Source of the DNA: a virus
Direction: 5' to 3' (one strand)
DNA: 35,891 bases
IMG/VR virus record: IMGVR_UViG_3300042557_000834
Coordinates: 1 to 35,891 of that record
Shown: piece by piece, positions 25,603 through 34,024 of the stretch
Layout: each line of letters begins with the position of its first letter
Numbering within the stretch: position 1 is the first letter of the stretch
The notes under the pieces: model-generated
Database searches by the model: none
What the model was told of the DNA's origin: nothing
Seen by the model: only the letters and a program-made list of their open reading frames with translations
Position numbers and translations under genes: made by a program

Positions 25603-26361
25603 ATGCTAAAGGCTCCTGAGTACTTATCACCAAGTTCAATCTCAACATTCCATCAGTGTCCGCTGAAATATAAGTTTTCACGCATTGATGGGATGTCTGA
25701 GCCACCAACGGAACACACACTCTTAGGTAATTTTGTTCACGAAATCCTAGAGAACTTCTATGCTCTTGATCCAAACATGCGCACTATGGGGAATGCCCGT
25801 GGTATCGCTCATGAGGTTTGGGGTAAATATGCGGATGATGTTGCAAAAATACTCAGGTTTGACCAAGAACTTAAGTCTTTCCGCTGGCGTGCATGGTGGT
25901 GTGTTGAGAACTTGTTGAAAATTGAGTTGCCTGAGATGATGCATTTTGACGGTATAGAAACCGCCTTGGATCACGAAGTTGATGGGGTCAGGGTTAGGGG
26001 CTTTATTGACAGGTGGTCATTTAGTAATGACAAGATTGTCATTGGTGACTATAAGACTGGCAAGGTTCCTGCGCTCAAATATAGGGCTGACAAATTTGAT
26101 CAACTCTTGATCTACGGGGTAATCCTGTCGGAAATATACGAAAAAGAGATTCAAACGGTTGAGTTGCTGTATCTCAAAGACGGCATTAAACTGACACTTG
26201 ACCCGACCGCAGAGCAAATACAAAAGGTCAAAGACTTACTAACGGATACACGAAAACAAATAGACATACGATGCGAAAGCGAAGTTTTTGAACCTACTGT
26301 TAGCGCCCTGTGTGGATGGTGCCACTTTAAACCAATATGCCCTGAATGGAGTAAAAAATGA
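25603..26361 (+). CDS. Cas4/RecB-like PD-(D/E)XK nuclease with Fe-S cysteines
   Basis: 252 residues. Nuclease core: H46 (NFVHEILE), E125, D136 (RGFIDRW), and D149 with K151 (IGDYKTGK), then a QLLIYG helix. C19 near the N terminus plus C237, C240 and C246 (LCGWCHFKPIC) give the four-Cys arrangement of AddB/Cas4-type 4Fe-4S clusters. It resects DNA ends; probable partner of the preceding Rad52-like protein. ATG follows the previous stop directly. No cas1/cas2 or repeats nearby, so it is a recombination nuclease, not CRISPR adaptation. Confidence 0.87.
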   Translation: MLKAPEYLSPSSISTFHQCPLKYKFSRIDGMSEPPTEHTLLGNFVHEILENFYALDPNMRTMGNARGIAHEVWGKYADDVAKILRFDQELKSFRWRAWWCVENLLKIELPEMMHFDGIETALDHEVDGVRVRGFIDRWSFSNDKIVIGDYKTGKVPALKYRADKFDQLLIYGVILSEIYEKEIQTVELLYLKDGIKLTLDPTAEQIQKVKDLLTDTRKQIDIRCESEVFEPTVSALCGWCHFKPICPEWSKK

Positions 26362-26879
26362 ACGATGATGCTTTTGCACGACTAGTTGCTGAAGATGTTA
26401 AGAATAAGTCAACGCCACAACAGCAGGCTTATTTAAATTTGCCTGAGAACTGGATTAGGTGGCAGAAGGCTCTTGCCTTGCTGTCGGAGAACCTAGTCAA
26501 ACAGATTGCTGGCATTCATGAGTTTGAGCGCGAGAAACTAAAAGAATACGAGTCGCTTGGCGATGAAGGTGTCCGCTTGATTGCTGAGACATCTGCAAGT
26601 TTTGACGAGCGTAGAGCAAAGATTGAGCGATTCAATTTCTATGTTCAGGAAAAATACGATGCGGTTTCACGGCTGATTGCCGTTGGTAGTTCAAATGTTG
26701 ATGAACGAGTCAAGATGGTTGAATTCTTCAGACGAGCAATTGAGAAGCACAGAGCACTCATTGACGAGTACGAAATGGATCCAACAGCAATTGATTATGC
26801 GCTTTGGGACACCTTGGATGGGAAGTGGAACTTTGACACCATCACCGAGGAAAATGCGTTCGGTTCATTTTCAGACTAA
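26358..26879 (+). CDS. Unknown helical protein (173 aa)
   Basis: Acidic, alpha-helical protein with long charged helices, Arg/Glu-rich in the centre, and no cysteine or membrane segment. It overlaps the nuclease gene by 4 bases (ATGA). I recognise no family. It could be an accessory to the recombination proteins or to the following IbrA-like gene; position is the only clue. Confidence 0.72.
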   Translation: MNDDAFARLVAEDVKNKSTPQQQAYLNLPENWIRWQKALALLSENLVKQIAGIHEFEREKLKEYESLGDEGVRLIAETSASFDERRAKIERFNFYVQEKYDAVSRLIAVGSSNVDERVKMVEFFRRAIEKHRALIDEYEMDPTAIDYALWDTLDGKWNFDTITEENAFGSFSD

Positions 26880-26888
26880 TATCTTGCT

Positions 26889-28022
26889 GTGACAAGACAA
26901 CGGCTATTTCTTGATACATCATGCGTTGACGCGGCGCGTGAGCGCTTGCGCCATGTGTACGACACATTTGACACCGTCTGTATTCAATTTTCGGGTGGCA
27001 AAGACTCAACTGCTGTTCTTTATCTTGCAAAGGAAATCCACGAAGAGCGCGGTCTTGGAAAAGTAAAAGTAATTTTCCGAGATGAAGAAATGGTTAGTCC
27101 AACCGTTGTTGCTTTTGTTGAAAAAGTTCGCAACTATGACTGGGTTGATATGGAGTGGTACTGCCTTCCATCTGGTCAAGAAGTTTGGGTTTTGGGGCGT
27201 CGTGAGTATGTACTCCTTTGGTCTGGTCAGAGAAAAGAAGATGGCAGGCTCGTCAGGGATATGCCAGAGTGGGCTATCCGTGCAGAACATTTTGGATTAG
27301 ACCCAAATAAACCTGCGCCAAAACTTGTGGACTATTACACGATGCAGGGCAAGCAGGGAAGAACCGCTTTTGTTACTGGCGTTAGAGCAAATGAATCAAT
27401 GATCCGTTATCGCTCTTGTGTTCAGAAACTACACGAGAATTACATCGTTACCCCGTTCATGCTTTCAAAGTCAATACCTTTAAAGTTTGCAAAGGTAATT
27501 TATGACTGGACAACCGAAGATGTAATGAAGTTTATTATTGATGAGCACAAAGCAGAGTATTGCGAGTATTACGACTTGGCTGAATTAACAGGTAGCAACA
27601 GTCGCGTTGGAATCCCACTACACTCTGTGGCTATTCGCAGGATTGGTGATGTTGTTGTTACTGAGCCAGAATTCTACGATCAGTTGGTTAGGTGTTTCCC
27701 ACAAATTGATGCACAGCGCAGATACTGGGCTGACTTTGATATTGAGAGTCTGATCTCTGGATATGCATCAGAAGGTTGGGACGGAGTAAAAGATTGTATT
27801 GACGATCACATGCTAACTCCAGGAATGCACCGCGATGCGATGAAGTTTGCATCTGAGTTCAGGAAGAAACGAGCAGTTGACCCGTACGGTTTTCCGATTG
27901 AGTACTTAGTGCGAACACTTCTGCTGAATGAGTTTCACCAATCAACTCCAACGCCAGTAGGACCAAAGACTCGCGCTCACACCATGAGAATGAAGGCAAT
28001 TGAAGCGGGCGAGGATTACTAA
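26889..28022 (+). CDS. IbrA-like PAPS-reductase-family protein
   Basis: 377 residues. PP-loop SGGKDST at 35-41, then VKVIFRDEEM, the signature of the PAPS reductase/adenine nucleotide alpha-hydrolase family. The long C-terminal part resembles IbrA/DUF3440-type proteins rather than assimilatory PAPS reductase. With the ParB-fold gene that follows, it forms an IbrA/IbrB-type pair; in E. coli such a pair activates transcription of prophage-borne genes (established knowledge). Start is GTG 26889, four codons after an in-frame stop; no clear ribosome-binding site, so coupling to the preceding gene is likely. Related enzymes also act in DNA phosphorothioation (DndC), but no dnd partners are seen here. 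Confidence 0.82.
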   Translation: MTRQRLFLDTSCVDAARERLRHVYDTFDTVCIQFSGGKDSTAVLYLAKEIHEERGLGKVKVIFRDEEMVSPTVVAFVEKVRNYDWVDMEWYCLPSGQEVWVLGRREYVLLWSGQRKEDGRLVRDMPEWAIRAEHFGLDPNKPAPKLVDYYTMQGKQGRTAFVTGVRANESMIRYRSCVQKLHENYIVTPFMLSKSIPLKFAKVIYDWTTEDVMKFIIDEHKAEYCEYYDLAELTGSNSRVGIPLHSVAIRRIGDVVVTEPEFYDQLVRCFPQIDAQRRYWADFDIESLISGYASEGWDGVKDCIDDHMLTPGMHRDAMKFASEFRKKRAVDPYGFPIEYLVRTLLLNEFHQSTPTPVGPKTRAHTMRMKAIEAGEDY

Positions 28023-28067
28023 ATGGCTTTCAATACGAACAAACAGGAAGGCGGTTGGTGGGAATGA
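28023..28067 (+). other. 14-codon mini-frame between the IbrA- and IbrB-like genes
   Basis: ATG follows the IbrA-like stop at once (TAAATG) and encodes MAFNTNKQEGGWWE. Its stop overlaps the ATG at 28064 of the IbrB-like gene (ATGA). It could be a leader peptide coupling translation, or merely a spacer. Confidence 0.25.
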
Positions 28068-28612
28068 AAATCACTCAACTGATGGCTAAATCACTAAAGG
28101 CTCCCAAATGGGGCGCAACTAGCATCTTGAAGCCTGACAAGGCTTTGCTCCGTCTATCAATGGTTGAGTCTGGATGGTTGCAACCGCTTGTTGTGAGAAT
28201 GAGCGACCTCACGATTATTGACGGGTATCACAGGTGGATGATTGCCCAAGAAGATGAGAAATTCATCAAACGCCACGGTGACTGGATTCCTGTTGTTTTC
28301 CATGATGTGGACGAAATTGACGCCATGGTTCTACACATTCGGCTCAACCGTTCCCGTGGAAATGTCAATTCGTATGCCTTGAGTAAATTAATCAAGAGAA
28401 TCGTGTCATCGGGGAAATATAACGAAAATGATTTGAAAAATGTCCTTTTGATGCACGACGATGAGATAGACCTGCTTATGTCAAGCGGTCTATTGAAAAT
28501 GAAGAACTGGAAACAGTATGAGTATTCCCGTGCTTGGGTTCCGATTGAGGTTCCAAAAGGCGAGGAAGTTGGAACTTCAATTATTGAGAGACCACCTAAT
28601 AAAGACCGATAA
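28064..28612 (+). CDS. IbrB-like ParB/Srx-fold protein
   Basis: 182 residues from ATG 28064 (TTG 28055 is an alternative; AGGAAGG lies upstream). Contains a ParB-like core: QPLVVR, TIIDGYHRW, then WIPVVFHDVDEIDAMVLHIRLNRSRGNV, the typical 'D-G-x-H-R' and 'NR..G' motifs. It lacks the long centromere-binding C terminus of true ParB. Its place right behind the PAPS-reductase-like gene is the IbrA/IbrB arrangement, so a transcription-regulating or nucleotide-dependent DNA-binding role is likely. Confidence 0.8.
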   Translation: MKITQLMAKSLKAPKWGATSILKPDKALLRLSMVESGWLQPLVVRMSDLTIIDGYHRWMIAQEDEKFIKRHGDWIPVVFHDVDEIDAMVLHIRLNRSRGNVNSYALSKLIKRIVSSGKYNENDLKNVLLMHDDEIDLLMSSGLLKMKNWKQYEYSRAWVPIEVPKGEEVGTSIIERPPNKDR

Positions 28613-28672
28613 CTTATAAAACACATAAAAATGTGGTAATCTCGTTGAAGCCTTTATTTTCAGGGAGCATTG

Positions 28673-29083
28673 ATGCCACGACCTCGTTTTACGGAAGATG
28701 TAGAGTTCCGCACAGGATTGGATTCAAGGGATCGCCTTGTCCGCAACGCACGCTTTGTTAAACGACCACGCGTCATTAATGGTCGTACCGTTCCAGGAAA
28801 CGCCGCCTACTATCGCCGTCGTGAAGCAGAATTGCGTGCAGAGCGTCGTCAACAGCGAGCCGCTCTTGCTGGTGCTCGTTCAGCAGCCCGTCGCACCCGT
28901 GGTGCAGAACGAACAGCGAGCAACGCCGCTCGTACTGGACGAAACGCAGGCAACCCACGGACTGTTACGCCTCGGTCAACTGCTCCAAGTCGTACTCGTC
29001 GTGGTGGAGTTAGGGGTGCGCTTGCCCGTGTTGCTAGAGGCGCTGCTAACGCACTTCAACGACGACGCAACCGCCGTAGTTAA
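28673..29083 (+). CDS. Arg/Ala-rich basic protein (136 aa)
   Basis: ATG 28673 with GGGAG five bases upstream; a TTG at 28670 is less likely. Over a quarter Arg, plus Ala, Thr and Gly, low-complexity and strongly basic throughout (RRREAELRAERRQQRAAL, then SRTRRGG and NALQRRRNRRS). No fold recognised; disordered or helical. It sits directly before the head-tail connector in a structural cluster. Probably binds DNA, perhaps inside the capsid, or acts as a small structural protein. The 60-base gap in front is AT-rich and may carry a promoter. Confidence 0.75.
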   Translation: MPRPRFTEDVEFRTGLDSRDRLVRNARFVKRPRVINGRTVPGNAAYYRRREAELRAERRQQRAALAGARSAARRTRGAERTASNAARTGRNAGNPRTVTPRSTAPSRTRRGGVRGALARVARGAANALQRRRNRRS

Positions 29084-29096
29084 TCGGAGATAAGCC

Positions 29097-29969
29097 ATGT
29101 TGGTTTCTGTTTCAGATCTAGCAACCTATATGGACATCAAGTTTTCTAACAGGCAGGAAGATGCTGCCCAAATGGTTCTTGAAGGTCTACAAAGTGAACT
29201 TGAGGCTTACCTTCGTCGCCCCATAGAAGTTGCCTCATTCACTGAAGAATATGTTCTTGAATCAGATCATATTGGTCTTCCTTTGGGTTCAACAATCTTC
29301 AACGATTTTTATGCAACATCAGATGTTGACCCTGTTGGACTTGTTAGTTACGGAACTCCACCTCCAACTATTTATTTCAACAATTCACCAGTTGTTTCTG
29401 TGCAAAGCGTAACCGTAAGGAATTTGTCCGAGAATCTTCGGGTTCTTGGTGAGGCGATAAAAAGGACAGCCACTATTACTTCGGTAACTGTTGCTGGAAC
29501 CACTGTTACATACACGGCTGCTAATCACGGTTTCACGGTAGGGCAAAACATTACGGTAACTGGTTTAAGTACTGCTTCTTTGAACCTTAAGTCAAATGTC
29601 ATCACATCAGTTGCTACTAACACTTTTGCAGTCACACAGAGCGGTCTCACCGCAGGAACATTCGCTCAAACTGGAACATGCCTTGCGTCGGGTTTTGACT
29701 ATACGGTACGAAAATTTGGAATTGACTTCTATCGCGGTTCTGCAAGCGACATAGTACAAGTTACATATACCGCTGGAATCGCTGGTGCAAATACACCGAT
29801 GTTTAAACTTATGATCCTTCGCGCGGCTTCAAGAGAAGTACAGAATATGCACGACGATGTTGTTGGCATCAAAGATCTGTCTGCTCGTGAAGTAGCAATT
29901 GCTGAAGTTGGATTCTTGGAAAAAGAACTCATGGCTGTGAAACGGTGGCGCAGGAATAGGATTGCGTAA
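29097..29969 (+). CDS. Head-tail connector (gp6-like) with an inserted beta domain
   Basis: 290 residues, long for the HK97 gp6/adaptor family (about 100-200). The N-terminal helices VSDLATYMDIKFSNRQEDAA and LRRPIEVASFTEEYV, and the C-terminal MFKLMILRAASREVQNMHDD part, fit a gp6-like connector ring that attaches to the portal. Between them is an inserted Thr/Val-rich segment at about 120-195 (SVTVAGTTVTYTAANHGFTV) resembling phage beta-sandwich domains. ATG 29097 has GGAGA six bases before it. Confidence 0.75.
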   Translation: MLVSVSDLATYMDIKFSNRQEDAAQMVLEGLQSELEAYLRRPIEVASFTEEYVLESDHIGLPLGSTIFNDFYATSDVDPVGLVSYGTPPPTIYFNNSPVVSVQSVTVRNLSENLRVLGEAIKRTATITSVTVAGTTVTYTAANHGFTVGQNITVTGLSTASLNLKSNVITSVATNTFAVTQSGLTAGTFAQTGTCLASGFDYTVRKFGIDFYRGSASDIVQVTYTAGIAGANTPMFKLMILRAASREVQNMHDDVVGIKDLSAREVAIAEVGFLEKELMAVKRWRRNRIA

Positions 29970-30433
29970 TGGTCAGGATCAAAGTATCCGTTGACGCCAA
30001 GAAAGCAATTGACAGGATGAGCGATATGGAGAAGCGCTCAAGGGATTTCAGGGTCGTTCTTCGTTTTGCAAAAGCAGAATTAGCAAAAGCAAACAAGTTG
30101 AACTTTAACTCTCTTGGTCTTCCAGTTGGTGGTTGGTCTCCATTGCAACCAAGATATGCGTCATGGAAGGCAAGAGAATTCCCAGGCACCCCACCAATGA
30201 TTGTGAGCGGAAAACTGTTTAGGAGTTTGACACAACTTGATGGTCCTGCAAACTCAATAGGTATGACAAAAGCAACTTTCGGAACAGATGTTGAGTACGC
30301 GAAATTCCATCAGTACGGAACGACTAAGATGGCAAAAAGAAAAATTGTTTATGAACCAGTGTTATTTGCTAAGAGTTTGGCAATCATTGCGGCTGGCTAT
30401 GTAACAGATGGACGAGTAAGGATGTTTACATGA
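29969..30433 (+). CDS. Neck / virion morphogenesis protein (gpG/HK97 gp10-like)
   Basis: 154 residues, basic at the N terminus. The pattern PVGGWSPLQPRYASWKAREF, MIVSGKLFRSL and FGTDVEYAKFHQYGTT is that of the phage virion morphogenesis (Mu gpG-like) family that completes the head-tail junction. ATG shares one base with the connector stop and its own stop overlaps the next start (ATGA), so connector, neck and terminator genes are a coupled set. Confidence 0.78.
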   Translation: MVRIKVSVDAKKAIDRMSDMEKRSRDFRVVLRFAKAELAKANKLNFNSLGLPVGGWSPLQPRYASWKAREFPGTPPMIVSGKLFRSLTQLDGPANSIGMTKATFGTDVEYAKFHQYGTTKMAKRKIVYEPVLFAKSLAIIAAGYVTDGRVRMFT

Positions 30434-31041
30434 CAACTCCAGTCACAGACCTAATGCATGGTGCTCAATGGGCTAAGTATTATGTCAACCAATACTTGAC
30501 AAATGACATCCCAAACAGACTGAGCAAATACCGATCTGGCTGGAATCTTGACGACAGGGAACTACCAGACCCAGAGTTGTATCTAACCTACGAACCAATT
30601 GCGCTTGACCACTGGCCGACAATTATTACGGTCTGTATTTCAACTAATTCTTTTTCCCGCTACCTTCAGGGATCACAAGGCGACCCTCTTTATGGGGTGA
30701 CCTACAGCATGCGTACATATGTCTGGACAAAAACAGAAGGTTCAGAGGCTGTAACAATAATGCGAGATAGGTTGACAACCGTTCTTCGCTCGGCAATTCT
30801 TGACAGACCGTGTCTAAATCGCCATGACTCTGTCTACGACACAGATGTAAAGATTGATGAATCCACACTAAGAGAAGAGTTTTCAGATTTAACACTCATT
30901 AAAGGTGACCGTGTATTAGCGGGCGCTTATTTAGGGTATGATTTAGTATTGAACGAAGTAATTTACAGGGATCAAATTGCGGCTCTTTCGCAAATAAACC
31001 TTGAGGATTACAACATACGCGACAATACGGAGACTTACTAA
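30430..31041 (+). CDS. Probable tail terminator / completion protein
   Basis: 203 residues. Placed between the neck protein and sheath, where tail-terminator proteins are found. It has a mixed alpha/beta pattern with no strong motif (FSRYLQGSQGDPLYGVTYSM core, then a domain of charged loops). ATGA overlap with the neck gene and one-base overlap with the next gene. Family assignment rests mainly on position. Confidence 0.6.
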   Translation: MTTPVTDLMHGAQWAKYYVNQYLTNDIPNRLSKYRSGWNLDDRELPDPELYLTYEPIALDHWPTIITVCISTNSFSRYLQGSQGDPLYGVTYSMRTYVWTKTEGSEAVTIMRDRLTTVLRSAILDRPCLNRHDSVYDTDVKIDESTLREEFSDLTLIKGDRVLAGAYLGYDLVLNEVIYRDQIAALSQINLEDYNIRDNTETY

Positions 31042-31415
31042 TGAAACCAATTTTTGACGAAGACTTTGCTGGTGATTCTGGCTTGATTAAGGTTTGGAAC
31101 AACACGCACGGCTATTTGGATGTTTCCGAAGAGGGTCATTTGCTTGAAGGTCAAAAAAGCGCTTGGGTTGAAGAGACCACAAAAATTATTGATTTGCTTG
31201 AAAGTGGCGAACTAATCGGTATCGGTGGCTACCAAAACAAGGATCTTGAGGCTTCAGTGAAGGCTTCTCCTAAAAAAAAATCCAAGACAGTGGAAGAAAA
31301 CGAGATCAGCGAATCAGTTTCAGCCCCAGAAGTTCTTCCTGTTGTCCAAGAAATTGGTGAAGACGACATAAAAAATGACTCATTAGAAACAGATGTTTCT
31401 GTTGAGAGCATTTAA
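31041..31415 (+). CDS. Unknown tail-region protein (124 aa)
   Basis: N-terminal 75 residues form a small acidic/aromatic domain (IKVWNNTHGYLDVSEEG). The rest is a Lys- then Glu/Asp/Ser-rich disordered tail. Starts at an overlap with the previous stop; CGGAGA lies upstream. Commonly a small unnamed protein lies here before the sheath in such phages; role unknown. Confidence 0.65.
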   Translation: MKPIFDEDFAGDSGLIKVWNNTHGYLDVSEEGHLLEGQKSAWVEETTKIIDLLESGELIGIGGYQNKDLEASVKASPKKKSKTVEENEISESVSAPEVLPVVQEIGEDDIKNDSLETDVSVESI

Positions 31416-31421
31416 GTAATG

Positions 31422-31427
31422 TATACT
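31422..31427 (+). promoter_or_regulatory. Candidate -10 box (TATACT) before the sheath gene
   Basis: TATACT lies in the 60-base gap ahead of the sheath gene, the most heavily expressed tail gene. A TTGAGA at 31402-31407 is 14 bases away, too short for a normal spacer, so the promoter call is weak. Confidence 0.25.
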
Positions 31428-31474
31428 CGCTGTAAGGACTTTCGTACCATTATCTGAGACACGGAGGGTGTTTA

Positions 31475-32938
31475 ATGCCCGGAGTAACAATCACAACCGC
31501 AGTGCGAACTGGTGCAGTTAATACTGGCATCGCCCCAGCGGCAACATTCTTCATTGTAGGAACCACTGAGCGTGGTATTGACACTGAGGCAGTACTGGTA
31601 ACATCGCTTGAAGACTTTGAAACCAAATTTGGTGGTCATGTCAGCGGTTCGTACACTTGGTACTCGCTGAAGACCTTCTTTGAAGAAGGCGGAGTTCGTG
31701 CTTATGTTGCACGCGCATCGGCATCTGATGCTGTAGCAGGTTCAAAAGCAATTCTTGTTGGAACTTCTGATCCAGGAATCACGCTGACTGCTGTTGGTAA
31801 GGGTACTTGGGGTAATAGCCTTTCAGTTACTGTTACAAACAACACAACGAGTTTTGATCTAAGCGTAACCTACAGTGGAACAACAGTGTTCTCTGGAACT
31901 GGCTACACAAGTCTCACTGAAGTAATCAGTGCGATCAACTTTGACACCACTGCTCAGTACTACTTCACTGCGGCACTCACCGCATCTGCAAGTGCATCAG
32001 CATTGTTGAAGACAACCGCCGCATCGGCTTTCGCTAGTGGTGCAAACGGAGCAATTGCTAAGAGCGACTACATCGCCGATCTTGAACTCTTCACAGCAGA
32101 TCTTGGTTCTGGATGTGTAGCAGCACCTGGTGTTGCAACTGGAACAAGCGACAGTGCACTTTACGACGCACTTCGCGTCCACGCTCAAGCAAACAACCGT
32201 ATTGCAATTTGCAGTATGGCTGAAGGTGCATCGCTTTCAACTGCACGCTCGGCATCAACTGGCTACACAGGAACTGAATACCACGAATACATGGCGTTCT
32301 ACCATCCTTGGGTAAAGATTCCTAACGGAACCGTAACTGTTAACATCCCACCAGATGCTTATGTTGCAGGTGTTCGCAGTCGCACTCACAACCAGACTGG
32401 TCCTTGGAAGGCATATGCTGGCGTTGTTTCTGAAGCAGAATTTGTTTCGGACACAGTTCTTGCTGTAAGCCGTTCAGAAGGCGACCTCATGGACGCCGCT
32501 TATTTGAACCCAATCCGCGTTATCAACGGTCGCGTACGCATCTATGGTGCACGCTCGCACTCGTCGGTAACTGCCCAGTGGCGTTTCATCACGGCACGCG
32601 ACACCATCAACTACATCGTCACCGAGGCTGAAAAGCGTCTTGAAGACCTTGTGTTCTCAACGATTGATGGTCGTTCAACGCTCTACGCAAACATCATCAA
32701 TGCCGCCCAAGGCGTTCTTGAGCCAATTCGTATCAATGGCGGACTGTATGAGGGTTTCACCGCAGACGGTCGTCGTATTGACTACGGATACACAATCAAG
32801 TGCGACTCAACACTCAACCCACTTTCACAACTTGAAGAGGGAACAGTAAAGGCTCGCATCGGAGTCCGCGTATCAAGCGTGGGCGACAAGATTGATGTTG
32901 ATCTCATCAAGTCAAATCTCACAACTGCTTTGGCATAA
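31475..32938 (+). CDS. Contractile tail sheath protein
   Basis: 487 residues. Begins PGVTITTAVRTGAVNTGIAP, followed by FFIVGTTERG and FETKFGGHVSGSYTWYSLKTF and VRAYVARAS, the standard sheath N terminus. The middle domain is Thr/Ala-rich, and the conserved C-terminal domain has PWVKIPNGTVTVNIPPD and a polymerisation end (VKARIGVRVSSVGDKIDVD). It forms the outer contractile tube, so the phage is myovirus-type. ATG has CGGAGGG upstream. Confidence 0.92.
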   Translation: MPGVTITTAVRTGAVNTGIAPAATFFIVGTTERGIDTEAVLVTSLEDFETKFGGHVSGSYTWYSLKTFFEEGGVRAYVARASASDAVAGSKAILVGTSDPGITLTAVGKGTWGNSLSVTVTNNTTSFDLSVTYSGTTVFSGTGYTSLTEVISAINFDTTAQYYFTAALTASASASALLKTTAASAFASGANGAIAKSDYIADLELFTADLGSGCVAAPGVATGTSDSALYDALRVHAQANNRIAICSMAEGASLSTARSASTGYTGTEYHEYMAFYHPWVKIPNGTVTVNIPPDAYVAGVRSRTHNQTGPWKAYAGVVSEAEFVSDTVLAVSRSEGDLMDAAYLNPIRVINGRVRIYGARSHSSVTAQWRFITARDTINYIVTEAEKRLEDLVFSTIDGRSTLYANIINAAQGVLEPIRINGGLYEGFTADGRRIDYGYTIKCDSTLNPLSQLEEGTVKARIGVRVSSVGDKIDVDLIKSNLTTALA

Positions 32939-32953
32939 CGGAGGAATAATTAA

Positions 32954-33445
32954 ATGGCACGCCCAACACTCTTCAAGAATCTTGCCACACAGCGTCAGAT
33001 TGTTGCAAAGATCACCCCAACCAACACCACCTCAAACATCCCGACCTTCCCTGACTATTTCACGCAGGTAAGTGGCGGAGAAATTACCGCGGCTGTTGAG
33101 AAGGTTTACCATGGTGGCGACCTGTTCCCTGAGACCCTTTGTGCTCCAGCGGAAATCGGCGACATCACGCTGACTGGTTATGTTTCAACCGACGGAGTAT
33201 TCCTTGCAAAACTTCAGGAACTTCGCCAGAAGGTTGGTCGTATCCGTTACAACATTGACATCCATGTCTTTGACTGTGACATCCAAGTTCCTGGCGCAGA
33301 TCGTCAATACACAAGCGCACTGCTTGTTGGTTTGACTGAGCCAGACGGCGATGCAACTTCGGGTACTCCAGCAACTTTCGCGATGACCTTCAGCATCTCA
33401 ACGGTGTCTGTTGGTAACGCACCACAAACCAGCGCATCTGCCTAA
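32954..33445 (+). CDS. Tail tube protein
   Basis: 163 residues, directly after the sheath with CGGAGGAA upstream. The beta-rich pattern GGEITAAVEKVYHGGDLFPE, DITLTGYVSTDGVFLAKLQE and DCDIQVPGADRQYTSALLVG matches myophage tail-tube (gp19/gpFII-like) proteins. Forms the inner tube through which DNA passes. Size fits the family. Confidence 0.85.
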   Translation: MARPTLFKNLATQRQIVAKITPTNTTSNIPTFPDYFTQVSGGEITAAVEKVYHGGDLFPETLCAPAEIGDITLTGYVSTDGVFLAKLQELRQKVGRIRYNIDIHVFDCDIQVPGADRQYTSALLVGLTEPDGDATSGTPATFAMTFSISTVSVGNAPQTSASA

Positions 33446-33493
33446 TTTTTAGGGTTGCAGTTCTGAGTATTTTGTTGTGTTAGTGTTCCCTGC

Positions 33494-34024
33494 ATGACAA
33501 ACTTTACTTTCAACTCTGGTGATGAGCCAGTAAGTTCAGCAAATCCAGCGTCTTCAGGGGTATTTGAAGACACAAATGTACTCAATAATCTTAAAAAGAT
33601 TATTTCTGAGAAGGTAAAACGAACAGACATCTACATCCCTGTTCCAGAGCGTCCAGGCGTGATGATTCGTGTTTCACCTAATATCAATCAGCAACAGATG
33701 AAGAACTGGCGTAAGAGCGCGGGCGAAGATCGCAAAAATGGAATGGACACGATCCGTTTTTCCGCAAACCTAATCGCAGCCACAACAACTGGAATTGTTC
33801 TGAACGATGAAATTGTCACCGACTCCGAAGGTGTTGAGTTGACATTTGCGTCACGAGAAATCATGGAAATGACTGGAACAACGCGTCCACATCCAGATTG
33901 TGTGTTGGCATTCTTTGGTCTTGAGCCACATGTTGAATCAGCCGCTGTCGCAATCATTGAGTCTGCTGGTTATGGAGACAATGTTGATGCAGTGGACCCC
34001 ACGAAGAGGTCTTCCGAGAGTTAG
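33494..34024 (+). CDS. Tail assembly chaperone
   Basis: 176 residues, between tube and tape measure, the fixed position of tail assembly chaperones (lambda G). Contains a folded region with PVPERPGVMIRVSPNINQQQ and a helical C-terminal part. No clear ribosome-binding site before ATG 33494. Near its end, GAC CCC ACG gives a CCCC run (33997-34000) where -1 slippage would lead into the overlapping downstream frame. It binds tape-measure protein during assembly. Confidence 0.78.
   Translation: MTNFTFNSGDEPVSSANPASSGVFEDTNVLNNLKKIISEKVKRTDIYIPVPERPGVMIRVSPNINQQQMKNWRKSAGEDRKNGMDTIRFSANLIAATTTGIVLNDEIVTDSEGVELTFASREIMEMTGTTRPHPDCVLAFFGLEPHVESAAVAIIESAGYGDNVDAVDPTKRSSES

Noticed and set aside
25603-26361. 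Cas4 as a sign of a CRISPR system
   Set aside because: No repeat array, cas1 or cas2; context is Rad52-like annealing, so it is a recombination nuclease.
26889-28022. DndC-type DNA phosphorothioation
   Set aside because: No DndA, B, D or E partners; the following ParB-fold gene fits an IbrA/IbrB pair better.
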